Assembly (NCBI GenBank): GCA_012845835.1
Contig: JABAKD010000005.1
Location: forward strand, 5,730,155 to 5,794,154
Direction: 5' to 3'
DNA: 64,000 bases
Origin: Undaria pinnatifida
Lineage: Eukaryota > Sar > Phaeophyceae > Laminariales > Alariaceae
Shown here: positions 43,991 to 56,400 of the stretch, piece after piece
Position numbering within the stretch: the stretch's first letter is position 1
How the letters are laid out: each line of letters starts with the position of its first letter
Notes under the pieces: model-generated
Database searches by the model: none
The model's input: the letters and a program-made list of their open reading frames with translations, nothing else
Told to the model about the DNA's origin: nothing
Position numbers and translations under genes: made by a program

Positions 43991-45020
43991 CATATTTTTC
44001 GATCCCCAAAACGGAAGCACCTGCTTGTGCAGTCCGATTGTGCAAAATTGAACCGGAAAACATCTGATTTGAGAATCCGCCGGCCCAGGTGGGAAGATTT
44101 TGGCCCAACATCCAACGACTTGGGTCATGAGATTTTCAAGTATATAAATGGCATGGTCTCTAAATTCAAGATTATGTCCACGCAGCACGCAGGAGCAGAA
44201 CGGTAGTTGAGTTGGATCGGGATAGGGGATGCAACGACGTTGCCTCGTGCCTGACGTGCAGTGGGTGGTCGGCGTGTCTCTCCGCGGCCAGACTGGAGTC
44301 GGCTGGCGCGGGTTCGGGGCTGAGACTACGAGAAGCGCACTCGACGCGTACCTCTTCGTGGATACGTACGCGGATCATATACTAAACCATTGCGCAGCAG
44401 TCAGTCAACGTGTTGAGCTAGGATGTTTTATGCCTGGTATTCATAGTCAAAATACAAAACACCAAGACACTCGGCACGACGTTCGCGGCCATACTAGAGG
44501 CAGTCAGCGTCGGCTCGGACGTTTGGGTCCGACGCCCAGTGCAGCACACTCGGCGCGTCTCTTCGCAGCGCCAAACCACAATAATTGGTTGGCTTTTGCT
44601 CGAATCTCTGGGCGCAGGCTCTCACCCGGCTTAAAATACATCCGATTTCTTCGCACAAGAAGACCCTTTCGATTTCCGAACTACACCACTGAAAATCCGA
44701 TTCGGTCAACATCTGAAGTTCAAAAGCTGGACCGCATAGGAAACAGCCTAAAAAAGGCCAAGATTTCCAGCCTGTTTGAAATCGTTTTTTTTCGCTAAAC
44801 TTCAAGGAATGATTTTTTTTCGCTAAACTTCAAGGAATGATGGACATGTGTGCCCAGGGCTCTCGTATCAGAGTCAACCGTTGAATGTGGTCGTGTGATC
44901 ACCGGAAAAACACCCAAATTCCTGATTTAAGTATTTAAAAAAATCACACGTCGGACAAATCACCCATCCCCACTTGATCTACAGTAGATATTTCGGGGAA
45001 GATCTCATGGTGTAGCTTGT
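43991..45020. other. Non-coding stretch with a short tandem duplication
   Basis: A 189-codon open frame (44,229-44,798) has no motif and looks accidental. At 44,786-44,840, TTTTTTTTCGCTAAACTTCA plus AGGAATGAT is present twice. Confidence 0.4.
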
Positions 45021-45719
45021 GTTGCTGGGCGGTAGCCGTGCGATCTGCAGGATCTGGCACATATTTGCTTGGCTCATCTGTAGTTAGGCTGGGCCTCCTG
45101 GTGCTTTCGCCTATAAAGCCAAATATATATATATATATAATTTCCCGGTTTTTGGAGCTCCCCAGTTCTTTGGGGGCTCGAAGTCGGCAGTGGCGGTCCT
45201 ACGGCTTCGTCACGTGTTTCGTGGGCATCTTTCCATAAATAATCAGCCGGCCGAAAGGCAGGCCTCGAACAATCCGGCAGGGTGTTCATTCAGTCTTTTT
45301 TTTTGCACAGATAATGCAAAGAGGTGCTGTCATAAAATCAGGGGTTTTGTAAAGACCCTAAATAAACGGTTTGGGGCCTATTTTTCGGGGAGGTGGCCTA
45401 TTTTCACCGCCGGGATAACGTTTTTCATAAATTGACCTGCTTTTATTCGGCCCTCCTGTAATAACACTAACAAATTATACGGACACCATTTTTTTTCGAG
45501 CGCACCAGCTCCGCAAAGAACCCAGCACAACAGCAGCACGCACAGCAGCAGCAGCCAGCAGTACAGCAGCAGTATAGCGTACAGCACAGTACCCACACAC
45601 GCAGGCCAACTGGCGACCTTACTATGGCATGTCTGACATTGTCATCCCCGGGACAGCAAAATACGGTGACGGTTGAGTAGAAGAGGGAAACGGACAAAAA
45701 CGCTCAATATCCAGACGGG

Positions 45720-45759
45720 ACGAGGAGGAGGAGGAGGAGGAGGAGGAGGAGGAGGAGGA
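45720..45759 (+). repeat. (GGA)n microsatellite
   Basis: About 13 consecutive GGA/GAG triplets. Open frames through it give only poly-Gly or poly-Pro. Confidence 0.9.
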
Positions 45760-47424
45760 CGATTATTCATTATTGTAAGGTGCTGGATCCTCCTCATCGT
45801 GATGCAGATATTGGTGCCAGTGTTTCCCCAGCTCATGCTGCTGCGGGTGTCGGTGCTGCCGGCTGCGCTTCCCCAGCCCCTGCTGCTGCTGATGCAGATA
45901 TAGCAACGATTAACGGTGATTGGGCCTGCTTGCCGCCATCAACCCATTCCCGTGTGATCTACCCGATCTTGCAAAAGTCGAGCCGTAAAAACTGAAAACC
46001 TTTATTTTTGGGTGTGGCGCTCTTTTTTTCGGGCCTAAATTGCCAGGCGCCTAGCCTGAAAGAGCCTAAAACCTCCTTTTTAAGGCAGGAATTCGATCCG
46101 AGCACGTTTTTTTTGTGGTCAGCCTAACACGAAAATCTGGGGAACGGAAGCCCCAGGAGGCTCTGCCTATATGTGCTCGATATATTTCGATCCTGCACAA
46201 CATCTCACAACGGCAGATCTTACATCCGAAGTGTGAACAAACATAAAAGAAGGACCACATTTGTTCCCCCGCATGCGAAACGCCTGCCCCAGCAATGTAA
46301 AGGTTGAAAAAAAATACACCCTACCTCGCGATATACAGCCCCAATGACTCAAGGGCTTCACCGATGCCTTCCTCTTGCTAATGCGGTCATGTGGTATAAG
46401 CACTGTCAAGTAATTCAGCGTATTCATTGTTTTAACGCCCCAAGGCGAAAATTTCTTCCTTTAGCTGGAACCATGTTGTAGAACCCGCATCATGAGTACC
46501 AGCAGAGGCAGCAGTGATATCGACTACAACTGTACTGCTGTACAGCAGTTGACGCAACATCAATTTTTAGGGCCCGGCACTAGCGCAGTCAAAACCTGAG
46601 CAACAGTGTAGATAGAAACTTGATTGAAACTTACCCGGTATATATCTACTTCGTATGAGGTAGATGGAAAGTTACGACTCGCCCTTATGTTCAGGACGGG
46701 TTTGCGCAAAACTGTGTGCAGGTCGTTGGTCTTATTGGGCGAGGCTGGCCTTTCCGTCACCCTCTGTTGTTCTAGAAACGCCCAATAAACACGCGGCGGA
46801 CGCGGCGGAGCCCTCCGACTGCCCCTGCCGACCCCGAGCCCTGCAAAGGGTTGGGGTTAGGGTTAGATTCAGGGCTGGGGTCGGGTTGGTCTGGGTCGGC
46901 GTCAAGTATTGGAATTGACAACCCACGGCCTGGATATTTTTTTGTGCCGACCCGTCCCGCACATAGGGCGATCCGAAAATTACGCATGTCCCAGAAGACG
47001 CCATCCCATACGATGGAAAAGCACAGTAATGCAGAAAAACGAGCACACGAGAGAGGGAGAAGAGAGGGGGAGACCGGTGTCTTGCGCACTCTGGACGAGT
47101 TCTTGTCTCCCGCTACCAATCCAGGCCTGTATTGGCCTCCGATTGTGATGGGAAGTGCCGCGAAAACGCCCCGATAAGTCGCCACCGGAGGGCCCGAAAC
47201 CAGCCCGGGGTGTCCTCGCCGCCAGGTTGCGGCTCCGCCGCGCAGTGTACTGAGGGAATATATTGCAGTGGTGTACCCACTTGAAGACCACATCTCCATT
47301 TTCGCATTCAGTACGTTTGCCATGGCATGGCGAAACCACCTTACTGTGTTTGCAATCTCCATCTCATGGTTTGTGGCCCCAGAGCTTGCTCTCTCCAGGA
47401 TGAGGCATCGGCACGGACATGGGA

Positions 47425-47572
47425 GGTGCTGGAAGTTGATGGTTGGAAAGAGCGGCTTGATGTGAACAACACACACATTCCGATGCACGCATGAAAAAGG
47501 TGCTGAAAGTTGATGGTTGGAAAGAGCGGCTTGATGTGAACAACACACACATTCCGATGCACGCATGAAAAA
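47425..47572. repeat. 74-bp tandem duplication
   Basis: GGTGCTG(G/A)AAGTTGATGG ... CCGATGCACGCATGAAAAAG occurs at 47,425 and 47,499, almost identical. On the minus strand it gives a repeated Cys-containing peptide in an otherwise unsupported frame. Confidence 0.85.
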
Positions 47573-50500
47573 GCGTTCCACTGTCATATCTAGTTAGGGT
47601 TTTTTCACATATGTATTTACGTGCAGGCGTTAATTTCCCGAGTTAATACCTTTAGAGCCCAAAACAAAACTCCCCATGCATTACTAATTCCAAGTAATTT
47701 GTCCCCGAAAACGGATTTCCAGTTATAAATGCGTTAAGGCCGGGTTTGGGGCACCAGGGGGGCAATCGTCAATACCTATTTTGTTTCGTAACACGGCGAT
47801 TTGCCTGATCTAAGACACAGGCTACGGTGGGGGGGGGGTCCCTTTTGGGTCCGTTTTTAGCATTGGCTCGGGGTCACTCTTTGCGAGTAACCCCCTTTGT
47901 TCCTCTGCGGTGTTAGGTTTTCTTGGTGATACAACTTGACGAAATGAATCCGCAATGAAATGGTTATCTTCGATGCCCCCCCAAAAAAACGCCTGAAGCA
48001 TTCTTGTCCGTGAGGTACTGAGTCATTCGTGCGAGTGGCTCAGTTCCGGTACTGAAAATGGGGGCGTCTCCGTAAAAGTGTAAGTGTTAAACAGGATGGT
48101 CATCAATAGGGGGTACACCACGGACTGTGACGACCCTTTTGGGACTCAGATGTAGCAACCTGAATTTGACAAGTATGGTCTTGTGCGAGCTGGGCCAGCC
48201 AGGTCTTTGCCAGAGAGGTAGATCGGCCGTGCCCTGCTAAAATTTTTACGTATTTGGGTATGATTTTTGGACACGATATTGATCATGGACCAACCCACAA
48301 ACTGAAAGCCAGCCTTTTTAAGTTTTTGTTTTTGTCCGAGAGTTTTGACCGAAACAACGTTCCGAAAAAGTACATAAGCGACCAAGCTTGACGGGTTTTT
48401 TTCAAAGGCTGGCATTCATATTTTGTTCACGTAAGGTCCAAATACGAGGTTAAAAAATCAGATCGAAAACCGTGAAATTGAGCGACGCATCGCAGAATTG
48501 CCATTTCTCCATTTTTTGTCGAAAATGCTTGACCTTTATATGCGGAATCGAGTTTGGTATTGGCTCTTGATGGGTGGCGAATTCGGCAATGCGATTTTCT
48601 TCTAGAGTCTTCAGCATCGTCTCCACCAAATTTCACCTTGATCGAGGACGACCATTTTTTTACGAATTTAGTGTCGAAAAGTTCGTGATTTTGAGTTTTC
48701 GCGAATATCTTGGCGATATCGAGTCGGCAAAAAAAGACGAAAAAAAAAGAGTTTCTCGTATACTTTTTTGTTGTGCATGTGCAAGGCTGTGTCGGGGTAG
48801 GCGCTTCCACTTTTCAAGTCCTAACTCGTAAAAGCGGTGGCTGTAGAGCTTTCGGGAACATTGCCCGTTTTTTCGCTGGCCCAACCCGTAGACCGTCTGT
48901 CGAAAAGCAGCAGTATATGCTGACTGTTTATTTTCGCAGCGGTATCTATTGTACTGCCTGTGCCAGCCAATACCGCAGCCCTACGTAAACATTGGTTTCG
49001 GGTCGAGGGTCCATTTTCTAAACTGCAGCTATTTTTGTTATACAGCGAATTATATTCTCTCTGGGCTCCCACCAACCGCTGCATTCCTAAGATACACCCG
49101 TCTTTTTCTATGGACTCCCGGTAACCATATAGCTCGGTTTTTACCCGTTCCATGAGCCATGAGAACCATGTTCCCTATCGTTTTTTTGTGCTCTGCTCGC
49201 TGTACTTTGGTGTCTATTATTGCTGTCGCCGCATAGATTTAGTTGAATATTAATAAAAACATTCTACAGGCCGCACCTAGCAATTTCCAGACTACTAACG
49301 ATGCGATTCCCCCGCTTTGAGGATAAATTACCGTACCCACCATGAGTCAGGACGGAAGCTAAACGCGATACCAAGGTACGCAATCACCTTGCTCTTCTGT
49401 ACCGTGCACGTCAGCTCACGCGAAACGGCTCCTGCCCTCACAGATCTTGAGGCGAAAGCTCCGTGTTGCAAAGATTGAGAGTCACCGCCTGTCCCAGTCT
49501 GGCGGCTGCTGTTTCTTATCTCGTTACCCAGTCTGGGATGTTTTTATTACACCACATTTATTGTTTTTCGTAAAAGGCCGACCCTATATTTCTTATCTAC
49601 TAAGCAAGTATCTTAAGTGCGGGCGTCAACGGCAGCGTACTCGTAGAGATGGAGAGAGATGCTGCGGTCGAACTCGCACAAAAATGTGATATGATATTAT
49701 TCGTCACCGTGTACTCTGTGGGCGGGACAGCCTATCGCACTACGTACGCGTGCGAGGAAAGAATTCTCGTGCGAAGACATGCGACGTGTGGACACTTTGG
49801 CTGCATTTCTCCATTCCCATGTTTCCTTGACCATGTCAAACCTAGCCTTGATTTCTCGGTAAGTACCGCTAGATGGTATACTGCGATACACGAACATCGT
49901 GTATACGAGGTACAAAGGAACGTTGGCTCTGCGCATGCGCGTAATACATGACGAAACTATCGCAGACAGTGCGCGTTTCCGATGCAGGTTAGTTGAATCA
50001 TGCGATTGAAGCAGATTAATCGGCTGCGATTCACAGCTCTAGCTATAACAGCAATACCAAATAGACCGTCACAGCTCAAACTTGTAGAGGTGAGAGATGG
50101 GCTGTTTGGCTAGAGCTCTACGAGTAGGATATGCGACTAGCTCCACGTAGTATGTGATCATATACCGGGCACCAGAAGTTTTTTTGTTCCCCGTTTCGAT
50201 TTACAAAGTTGAGTGCTTGTCCGCGTGACCCCTTTCGATTGCAGATCATGGCGGAGGAGCTGCGATCTCCGAACAATTCAGGCCGCAAAAAGTCACAGCT
50301 CACGGTGAGAAGAAATGTAGTCGAGGCCTTTCGGGCTTTGCGATGGAGTCAGGATTTTCACGTGTTGACAATCGAGTTGTGAGCCATGATCACGTTGTCT
50401 TCGTGCTGCTGTAAAAGGTAGGGAGCACGCGAGAAGGTGGAGACAGCTGCCATGATGTAAACCACGTACTAAGGTTCGCAGAACGTGAGGTGTTTCTACT

Positions 50501-52068
50501 GCTGTGACTGGGGCTGTGATCTGGCGGACTGTAAGTCGCTTTCTATGATACGGAGTAGATATTGGTAGGGTAGGCGTTACTGTTTGTTCCTTGCGGTATG
50601 TTAAGGAGTGTTGCGTTTTTTTTTCAGGCGGGTGCGCGTTTGTGGCTTGCAATCAGGGAATAAAACAGGTGTTGCGGTGTTGCGCTGGCCGCACGTTGTT
50701 TTAGATAAACCCCTATTTCCGCAACACGCGCCGCAGGCGTGTTGCTCACGTGCGCAACATTGTTTTTACGCGCATCACAAGAAAAGCCGTAGGCATTTTT
50801 CGTATCTTTGCCCTAGGCGAAAAAATACTTTGGGGCTGTTTTTCAGCCTTTTTTTCGACGCAATGGGGGCCCTGCGGGGTGAGCAACACGCCTATTTTTC
50901 TCCCTGTTTGCAGTGTGTTTTCTGCTCGAGATAGACTAAAGTCTGTTGGTTGGCTTACTTCGCTACCCAACTGTTATTGATAACTACTGTAGCCGTCAAG
51001 TCCAGCCAACTCACAGCCCTAGCTGTAACCCGCCAAGTAATTCCTCGTAGCGAACAACTTTTGAGGGCATGACACATGATGCAGCAGTTTTCATGGTAGG
51101 ATACCACCAAGACGGCAGTAGGTGCAGGACCATACTGATGTAGCGGACGCCGCTGTCGTCCATGTGCTATAGAGCCCTTGGTGCGATAACGTTTTCATTA
51201 GTAGCGGAACTCTAACGAGCACTGAGATGTTTTGCGGTACGTGCGTTCTCAGCCGTAGATCAGAGAATGGTTGCTTGTAGCACCTCCACGCCTGTTTGGC
51301 TTTTGCTGTGCGTACCCTTTTCTTTTTGTGGTTTGTGATGCGCAATACCTGCGGCTTCTTCCAGTCTCGTCATGATGACCGTACACTGCAGTAGTTGACT
51401 ATTTTGATTGAAGCGTGCGGCAGTGGTAGGAAACTATCAGCACCTGGAACTGAGACTCGTGTATCACCCGGTGCTGTAATGTTGGTACCTGCGAAGATTA
51501 TTGGAGGCGGCCACGACCTGGGACTTAGACCCGTCCTCGGCTTCTGTAAAGTTAGAGCCAACTTGACTTCTGCAGCCACGATTGCGACCTAACCTGCGAA
51601 AGGTTGAATATGATAACCTGCACTGATAAAATCGGCAAGTCCTGCGTTAAAACATTGCATTAGGGTATCCACTACGGCGAGTAGTATCAATAGTAGTAGT
51701 TGCTGTTGTGTGTGTGTTTTTTTGTTATTTTTATTATTTTTTGTTGTTGTCGCGGTTTTGCAAGTAGTCGTAGTATTGGCAGTGGTAATTCGGAGTTATA
51801 GCGGTAGCCGTATTGTCTTGTTGTACTCTCATTCCGCAAGTAATGCAGCGGCGCGTAAAACTTCGTCCTCAAGCGAGGGTTGTGAAAAACGAGCGCTGTA
51901 CCGCAGCGCCAGCGCAATGAATTACTGTGGTTTCACGCAGCCTGCATGGGTTGCTGCAGAACCTAGCCCATACGATCGTACCGTGCAGCACTCCCACTTC
52001 AGGTAGTACCGTAGCGTGCAGTAAGTCAGCCAAGCCCGTCGAGATTCACACCAAGCACCGATAAGTCG

Positions 52069-52972
52069 AGATTCTCTTATAATAGCATATCCGAAACAGA
52101 AAACGAGCTTGATTTTCGGACGGCAGAATCAGAGGGGCAGAATCGGATATACCACCCTTATAATAAAACCCGAATTTACTTTGTTTTTGACAAAGTTCTC
52201 GCGAAACATGACAACAGCGGCGATCACTGCACCACATACATACTCGCATGAGTTCGCTGCACCAAAGCATCTCAGCGCACACGCAGATGAGGCTTTGTAG
52301 GTGGGGCGAGGGAAAAACACGCCGTGTGCGCTTCACTCGAGGAGGATTGTCTTCCCCCTCGCTCTCGTGCATCAACAACGACATGTCGCAGACGGTGGCT
52401 GTTCTCGTCCTCGACAAAATAAACACGAGTAGCAGTAGTGTGTATTGTTTGTCTCTGTGTTGGGCGAATGGTGCAAATGGTGCAGTCGCGACTCCGACGA
52501 GAGTGGCAAGGCTCTCGTGGTCGTCCTCATCACGATGCGATCCCATCGGCACGTGGTGAGGTCTGAGCTGTGTGCCAACGGATAGGGGGACACAGCAGCA
52601 GCAGCAGCAGCAGCAGCACGAGTACGCCTATGATACGTATTGCGTGCTCACAGCAGACAGATGGATGTGTCTGATGCGTGCGTCTCGTGTCTTGTCTTGT
52701 GTACTACAGCAGCAATAATACTGTTTTCGGGTTGTTACCAGGCTTGTTGCCTCCCATGACATGTGTAAAACCAAATCCGGATGCCGTTTTCAGATGGGGA
52801 TTTCACCAGAAAATGGACCCCCTTTTTCTGCTGAAGGCCTATCCGAAAACGATATTCGAAAATGGAAGCCTGAAAAATCGCCATTTTTGGACCTATAAGA
52901 TCGCCAAACAGGATTTGTCGATCCAAAAACGTTCATTTTCTGTTCCGGATACGCTATAGATGGCCTAAGACG
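52069..52972 (+). repeat. Near-complete TIR element, about 0.9 kb
   Basis: The left end reads TCTTATAATAGCATATCCGA and AACAGAAAAC. The right end is the complement of AGGCCATCTATAGCGTATCC followed by GGAACAGAAAAT. The two ends are therefore inverted repeats of about 30 bp. Internal sequence matches the mosaic at 41.7-44 kb. No transposase frame. Confidence 0.75.
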
Positions 52973-53441
52973 GTTCGAGCAAGCGCGCAAGCTTCTGCTG
53001 TAGCTCCTGTCTTCCGGGGCGCCGCGTTACCGCTTTGTGTAAAGCGTAAGCGCCGAGCTTGCAGCGCCGACCCTGCGGATTCGGTGTAACACTGATGTGC
53101 TACGCAGTCTGTGAAGGTGGTGCTGCGTCGCGCCAAAGCGCTGTAAAATACAGCTTCTCCTAACAGACGCATGCGCTACCCGCCGATGCACACTCCTGTG
53201 GGGGAGCACAGGTGAAAATCTACGGTAGGTTGGCGTGTACATGGCGTATTGGGAGCTGCAAAAGTGTTTTACCACTCGCTGTGTGCGTGAAAGTTGAAGC
53301 ACCACGCTCGCACATGTGGCCGCCGCCCTGTTGTAGTCGATTTACTGACGCCACTCCGACTTCCACACCCCCACCGCCGGGTCTCACACTTGCGCTATCA
53401 CTTCGTCCCCCACCTCGCCGTTTGCATTGCGCCAGGGAACG

Positions 53442-56400
53442 ATGGTCCGATACAACATCGCGAACATGCCACGAAACCCGAGGAACTCTGCTTGGACTGG
53501 ACAGGGGGGTCCGACGGCGTTCATCCACCTCACCGACGCCGCGTTTACGATACGCGGCAAGCGTTTTCCTCTGACAGGAAGCACACAAATTGGCGTCCGA
53601 CACCGCATTTTGGGTGTGCCCGAGATCGCGCCGACCGGGAAAAAACGAGCTAGGCCAAAGGGCAAGCCAGATATCCCAAACAGGGCGTCGCCCGTGAGGG
53701 GTGCCGGAATTGGAGGTGGGGGTCGAGATAGGGAGGACGCGGAGAGGTGGGCAGATGGTGGTGCTAGAGGGGGAAACGTTCAAGGAGAGGGTGGAGTGAC
53801 GACTGGGCTGAAGCCGGGAAAGCGAAAGCGCCCAAAAACGAAAGGGGGGCTCGGAAAAATAGAGGGGTTTGGTGGAGAAAGAAAATTTTGGGGTGGGAAG
53901 AGGGCAAGAGGAGAGCGAGGTGAGCGCGGGGTGGGTTCGCTGAAAACGAACACTCGTAGTGTGATGAGGCAACAAGAAGCGGACGAAAGAGGAAACGACA
54001 AAGATAGCGAATCAAGCAGCGAGTCTGATAGCGAGACGAGCGACGATAGCCTCGACGACCTCACGAAGGAACTTGATGGTATGGATAGCAGCGGCGAGGG
54101 CGCTGACAATGGGGATGACAATGATGGGGATCAATATATTGATGACGATGGCAAGACCAGCGCCAGCCAACGGTCATCGACCGCTGCGCCGAAGACGGAG
54201 GGCAAGGGAAAAGAGGGCAGCGAGGTGGATGGTGGAGACCCAGACTCGGAAAGCTCCGACAGCGACGAATCGAGCGGCTCGGTTGGGGCCGCCGCTTCGG
54301 AGTTCGAGCAGTTTTTGAGTACCATCAAAGGCGGTGTTAGATTGGAACGAGGATTGAATATAGATGCAGAGGTCACGGGAGTAGAGGGCGCGGAAAACGA
54401 CGAGGTCAAAGCAGACGACAAGGGGCTGTTCTCGGGAACGACGTCTCAAGCAGGAGCAAGGAACCTTCCGCGGGACGGAGCGTTGCCGCAGGGTGATGAT
54501 GTGAGTCTGGCAAATAAGCTTGTCGTTGGAGGGCTGTTGCATAGCAAGGCCGTAACGGCCAGCTGCGAGGGGGGCGGTTGGAGGGGTGGAGTAGGCGCAT
54601 CGTCTATCGATGACGGGCCAAGCAAGGGCGAGCTTGCGAAGGGGCGATCGAGTAGGTTGGGGGCGACAACACCCGAGCGCATCTACGGACTGCACTGTAA
54701 CGATGACGATGATGCCGATGACGGTGGTTGTCGCGCTGGTGGTGGGGGCGGCAATGGTGGTGGTGGTGGTGGTGACATGGATCAAGAGGAGGAGGAGGAG
54801 GAGACAGGAGAAAGGAAAGAGGTGGAGGAAGAAGAGGTGGGGTCCGACTTGGAGCGGGACTTTGATAACATCCTTGGCGAACCCGGACAGAAAAGTGTAA
54901 GCCCCAACCACGTGGTTGACAACTCACCGGCAGCGGACGCGACGGAAAGCTCAGACAGCGACGAATCGAGCGGGTCCATCGGGGCGGCCGCTCTGGAGTT
55001 CGAACAGTTTTTAGATACAATCAAAGGCGGTGTGGGAGGGGAGGGAGGGTTGAACATGGACGCACAGGGCACGGCGGTAGAGGGCTCGGATAACGCAGAC
55101 GACGGAGAGGTGGTTTTGGAAGCGTCGCCTCTGGAAGGGGCAGGGAACCTTGCGCGTGACGGAGTGCTGCTGCACGGTGATAGGGAAGTGCTGGCCCAGA
55201 AGCCTGTTGGAGAGCTGGTGCACGGCCAAGCTTTAACTCCCAGCAGGGGTGGTGCATCGAGCGCTGCAGGCGAAAAGCCAAGCGAGGGCGAGCATGCGAA
55301 GGAGCGAAGAAGGAGGGTGGAAACGACAGCATCCGAGCGCGACTGCGAACCGCACTCCAGCGAAGAAGTTGCTGACGGTGGTGGTGGTGGTGGTGGTGGT
55401 GGTGGTGGCCAAGGTGCTGGCAACATGGAGAAAGAGGTAGGGTCCGACTTGGCGCGGGACTTTGGTTACATCGTTGAAAGTCTTGGACAGAACATTGCCA
55501 CGTCCAACGATGTGGTTGCGCAATCACCGGCAGCGAACGCGACGGAAAGCTCCGACAGCGACGAATCGAGCGACTCGATCGGGGCCGCCGCTCTGGATTT
55601 CGAACAGTTTTTAGATACGATCAAACGGGGCGTCGGAGGAGATGGAGGGTCGAACGTGGATGCAGCGGGCACGGCGGTGGAGGAGTCAGGCAACGACGAG
55701 GCCGAAGCAGACGGCGAGGTGCTTTCAGATACGCCGCCTCTGGAAGGGACAGGGGGTGTTGCGCTTGACGGGGTGCTGCCGCAGGGCGATGGCGGAGTGC
55801 TGACACAAAAGCCTGTCAGTAGAGAGCTGGTGCATGGCCGGGCTTTAACTTCCAGCAGGGACGGGGATGGTGCTAGGACCGCTGCAGGCGCATCGCCGTC
55901 TAATGAAAGGCCGGGCGAGGTCGAGCATGAGAAGAGGCGAGACGGGAGGATGACGGCGGCAACACCCCAGCTTGACTGCGAAGAGTACTCTAGCGATTAT
56001 GCTGATAGTGGTGGCGGTAGTAGCGGCAGCGTCAATGCTGGCGACATAGCGGCGCAGGTGGAGGAGGAAGAGGAGGAGGAGGAAGAGGTGGGGTCCGGCT
56101 TGGAGCGAGACTTTGGTGGAATCCTTGAAAATCCGAGACGGAACAGTGCCACGTCTGACGACGCTGTTGACCAATCGCTGGCAGCGGATGCGATGGAAAG
56201 CTCCGACAGCGACGAATCGAGCGACTCGGTCGGGGCCGCCGCTTTGGAATTCGAACTGTTTTTGGATACGATGAAAGGGGGTGCCGGACGAGAAGGAGGG
56301 TCGAACGTGGATGCAGCGGGCACGACAGTAGAAAATTCGAAAAATGATGCGACCGAAGCAGACGAGGAGGAAGCGCTCGTAGGTGCGTCGCCTCTGAAAG

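Larger units (their letters stand above)
45020..52068. other. Long gene-free stretch
   Basis: Nothing that I can assign to a protein family in about 7 kb. Contents: CAG-rich sequence (45,525-45,575), a GGA microsatellite (45,720-45,759), two to three telomere-like GGGTTAG units (46,851-46,866), a 74-bp tandem duplication (47,425-47,572) and TG/T-rich sequence (51,700-51,770). Frames that stay open, such as 46,772-47,587 on the minus strand, follow duplicated or low-complexity sequence. Confidence 0.4.

Noticed and set aside
44229-44798. 189-codon plus-strand frame
   Set aside because: Composition is not protein-like, there is no motif, and it ends in a tandemly repeated T-rich stretch.
46851-46866. 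Telomere-like GGGTTAG units
   Set aside because: Only two to three imperfect units; too short to mean a telomere or a fusion point.
46772-47587. 271-codon minus-strand frame
   Set aside because: Its start is produced by the 74-bp tandem duplication and its end reads through low-complexity Asn-Pro and telomere-like sequence.
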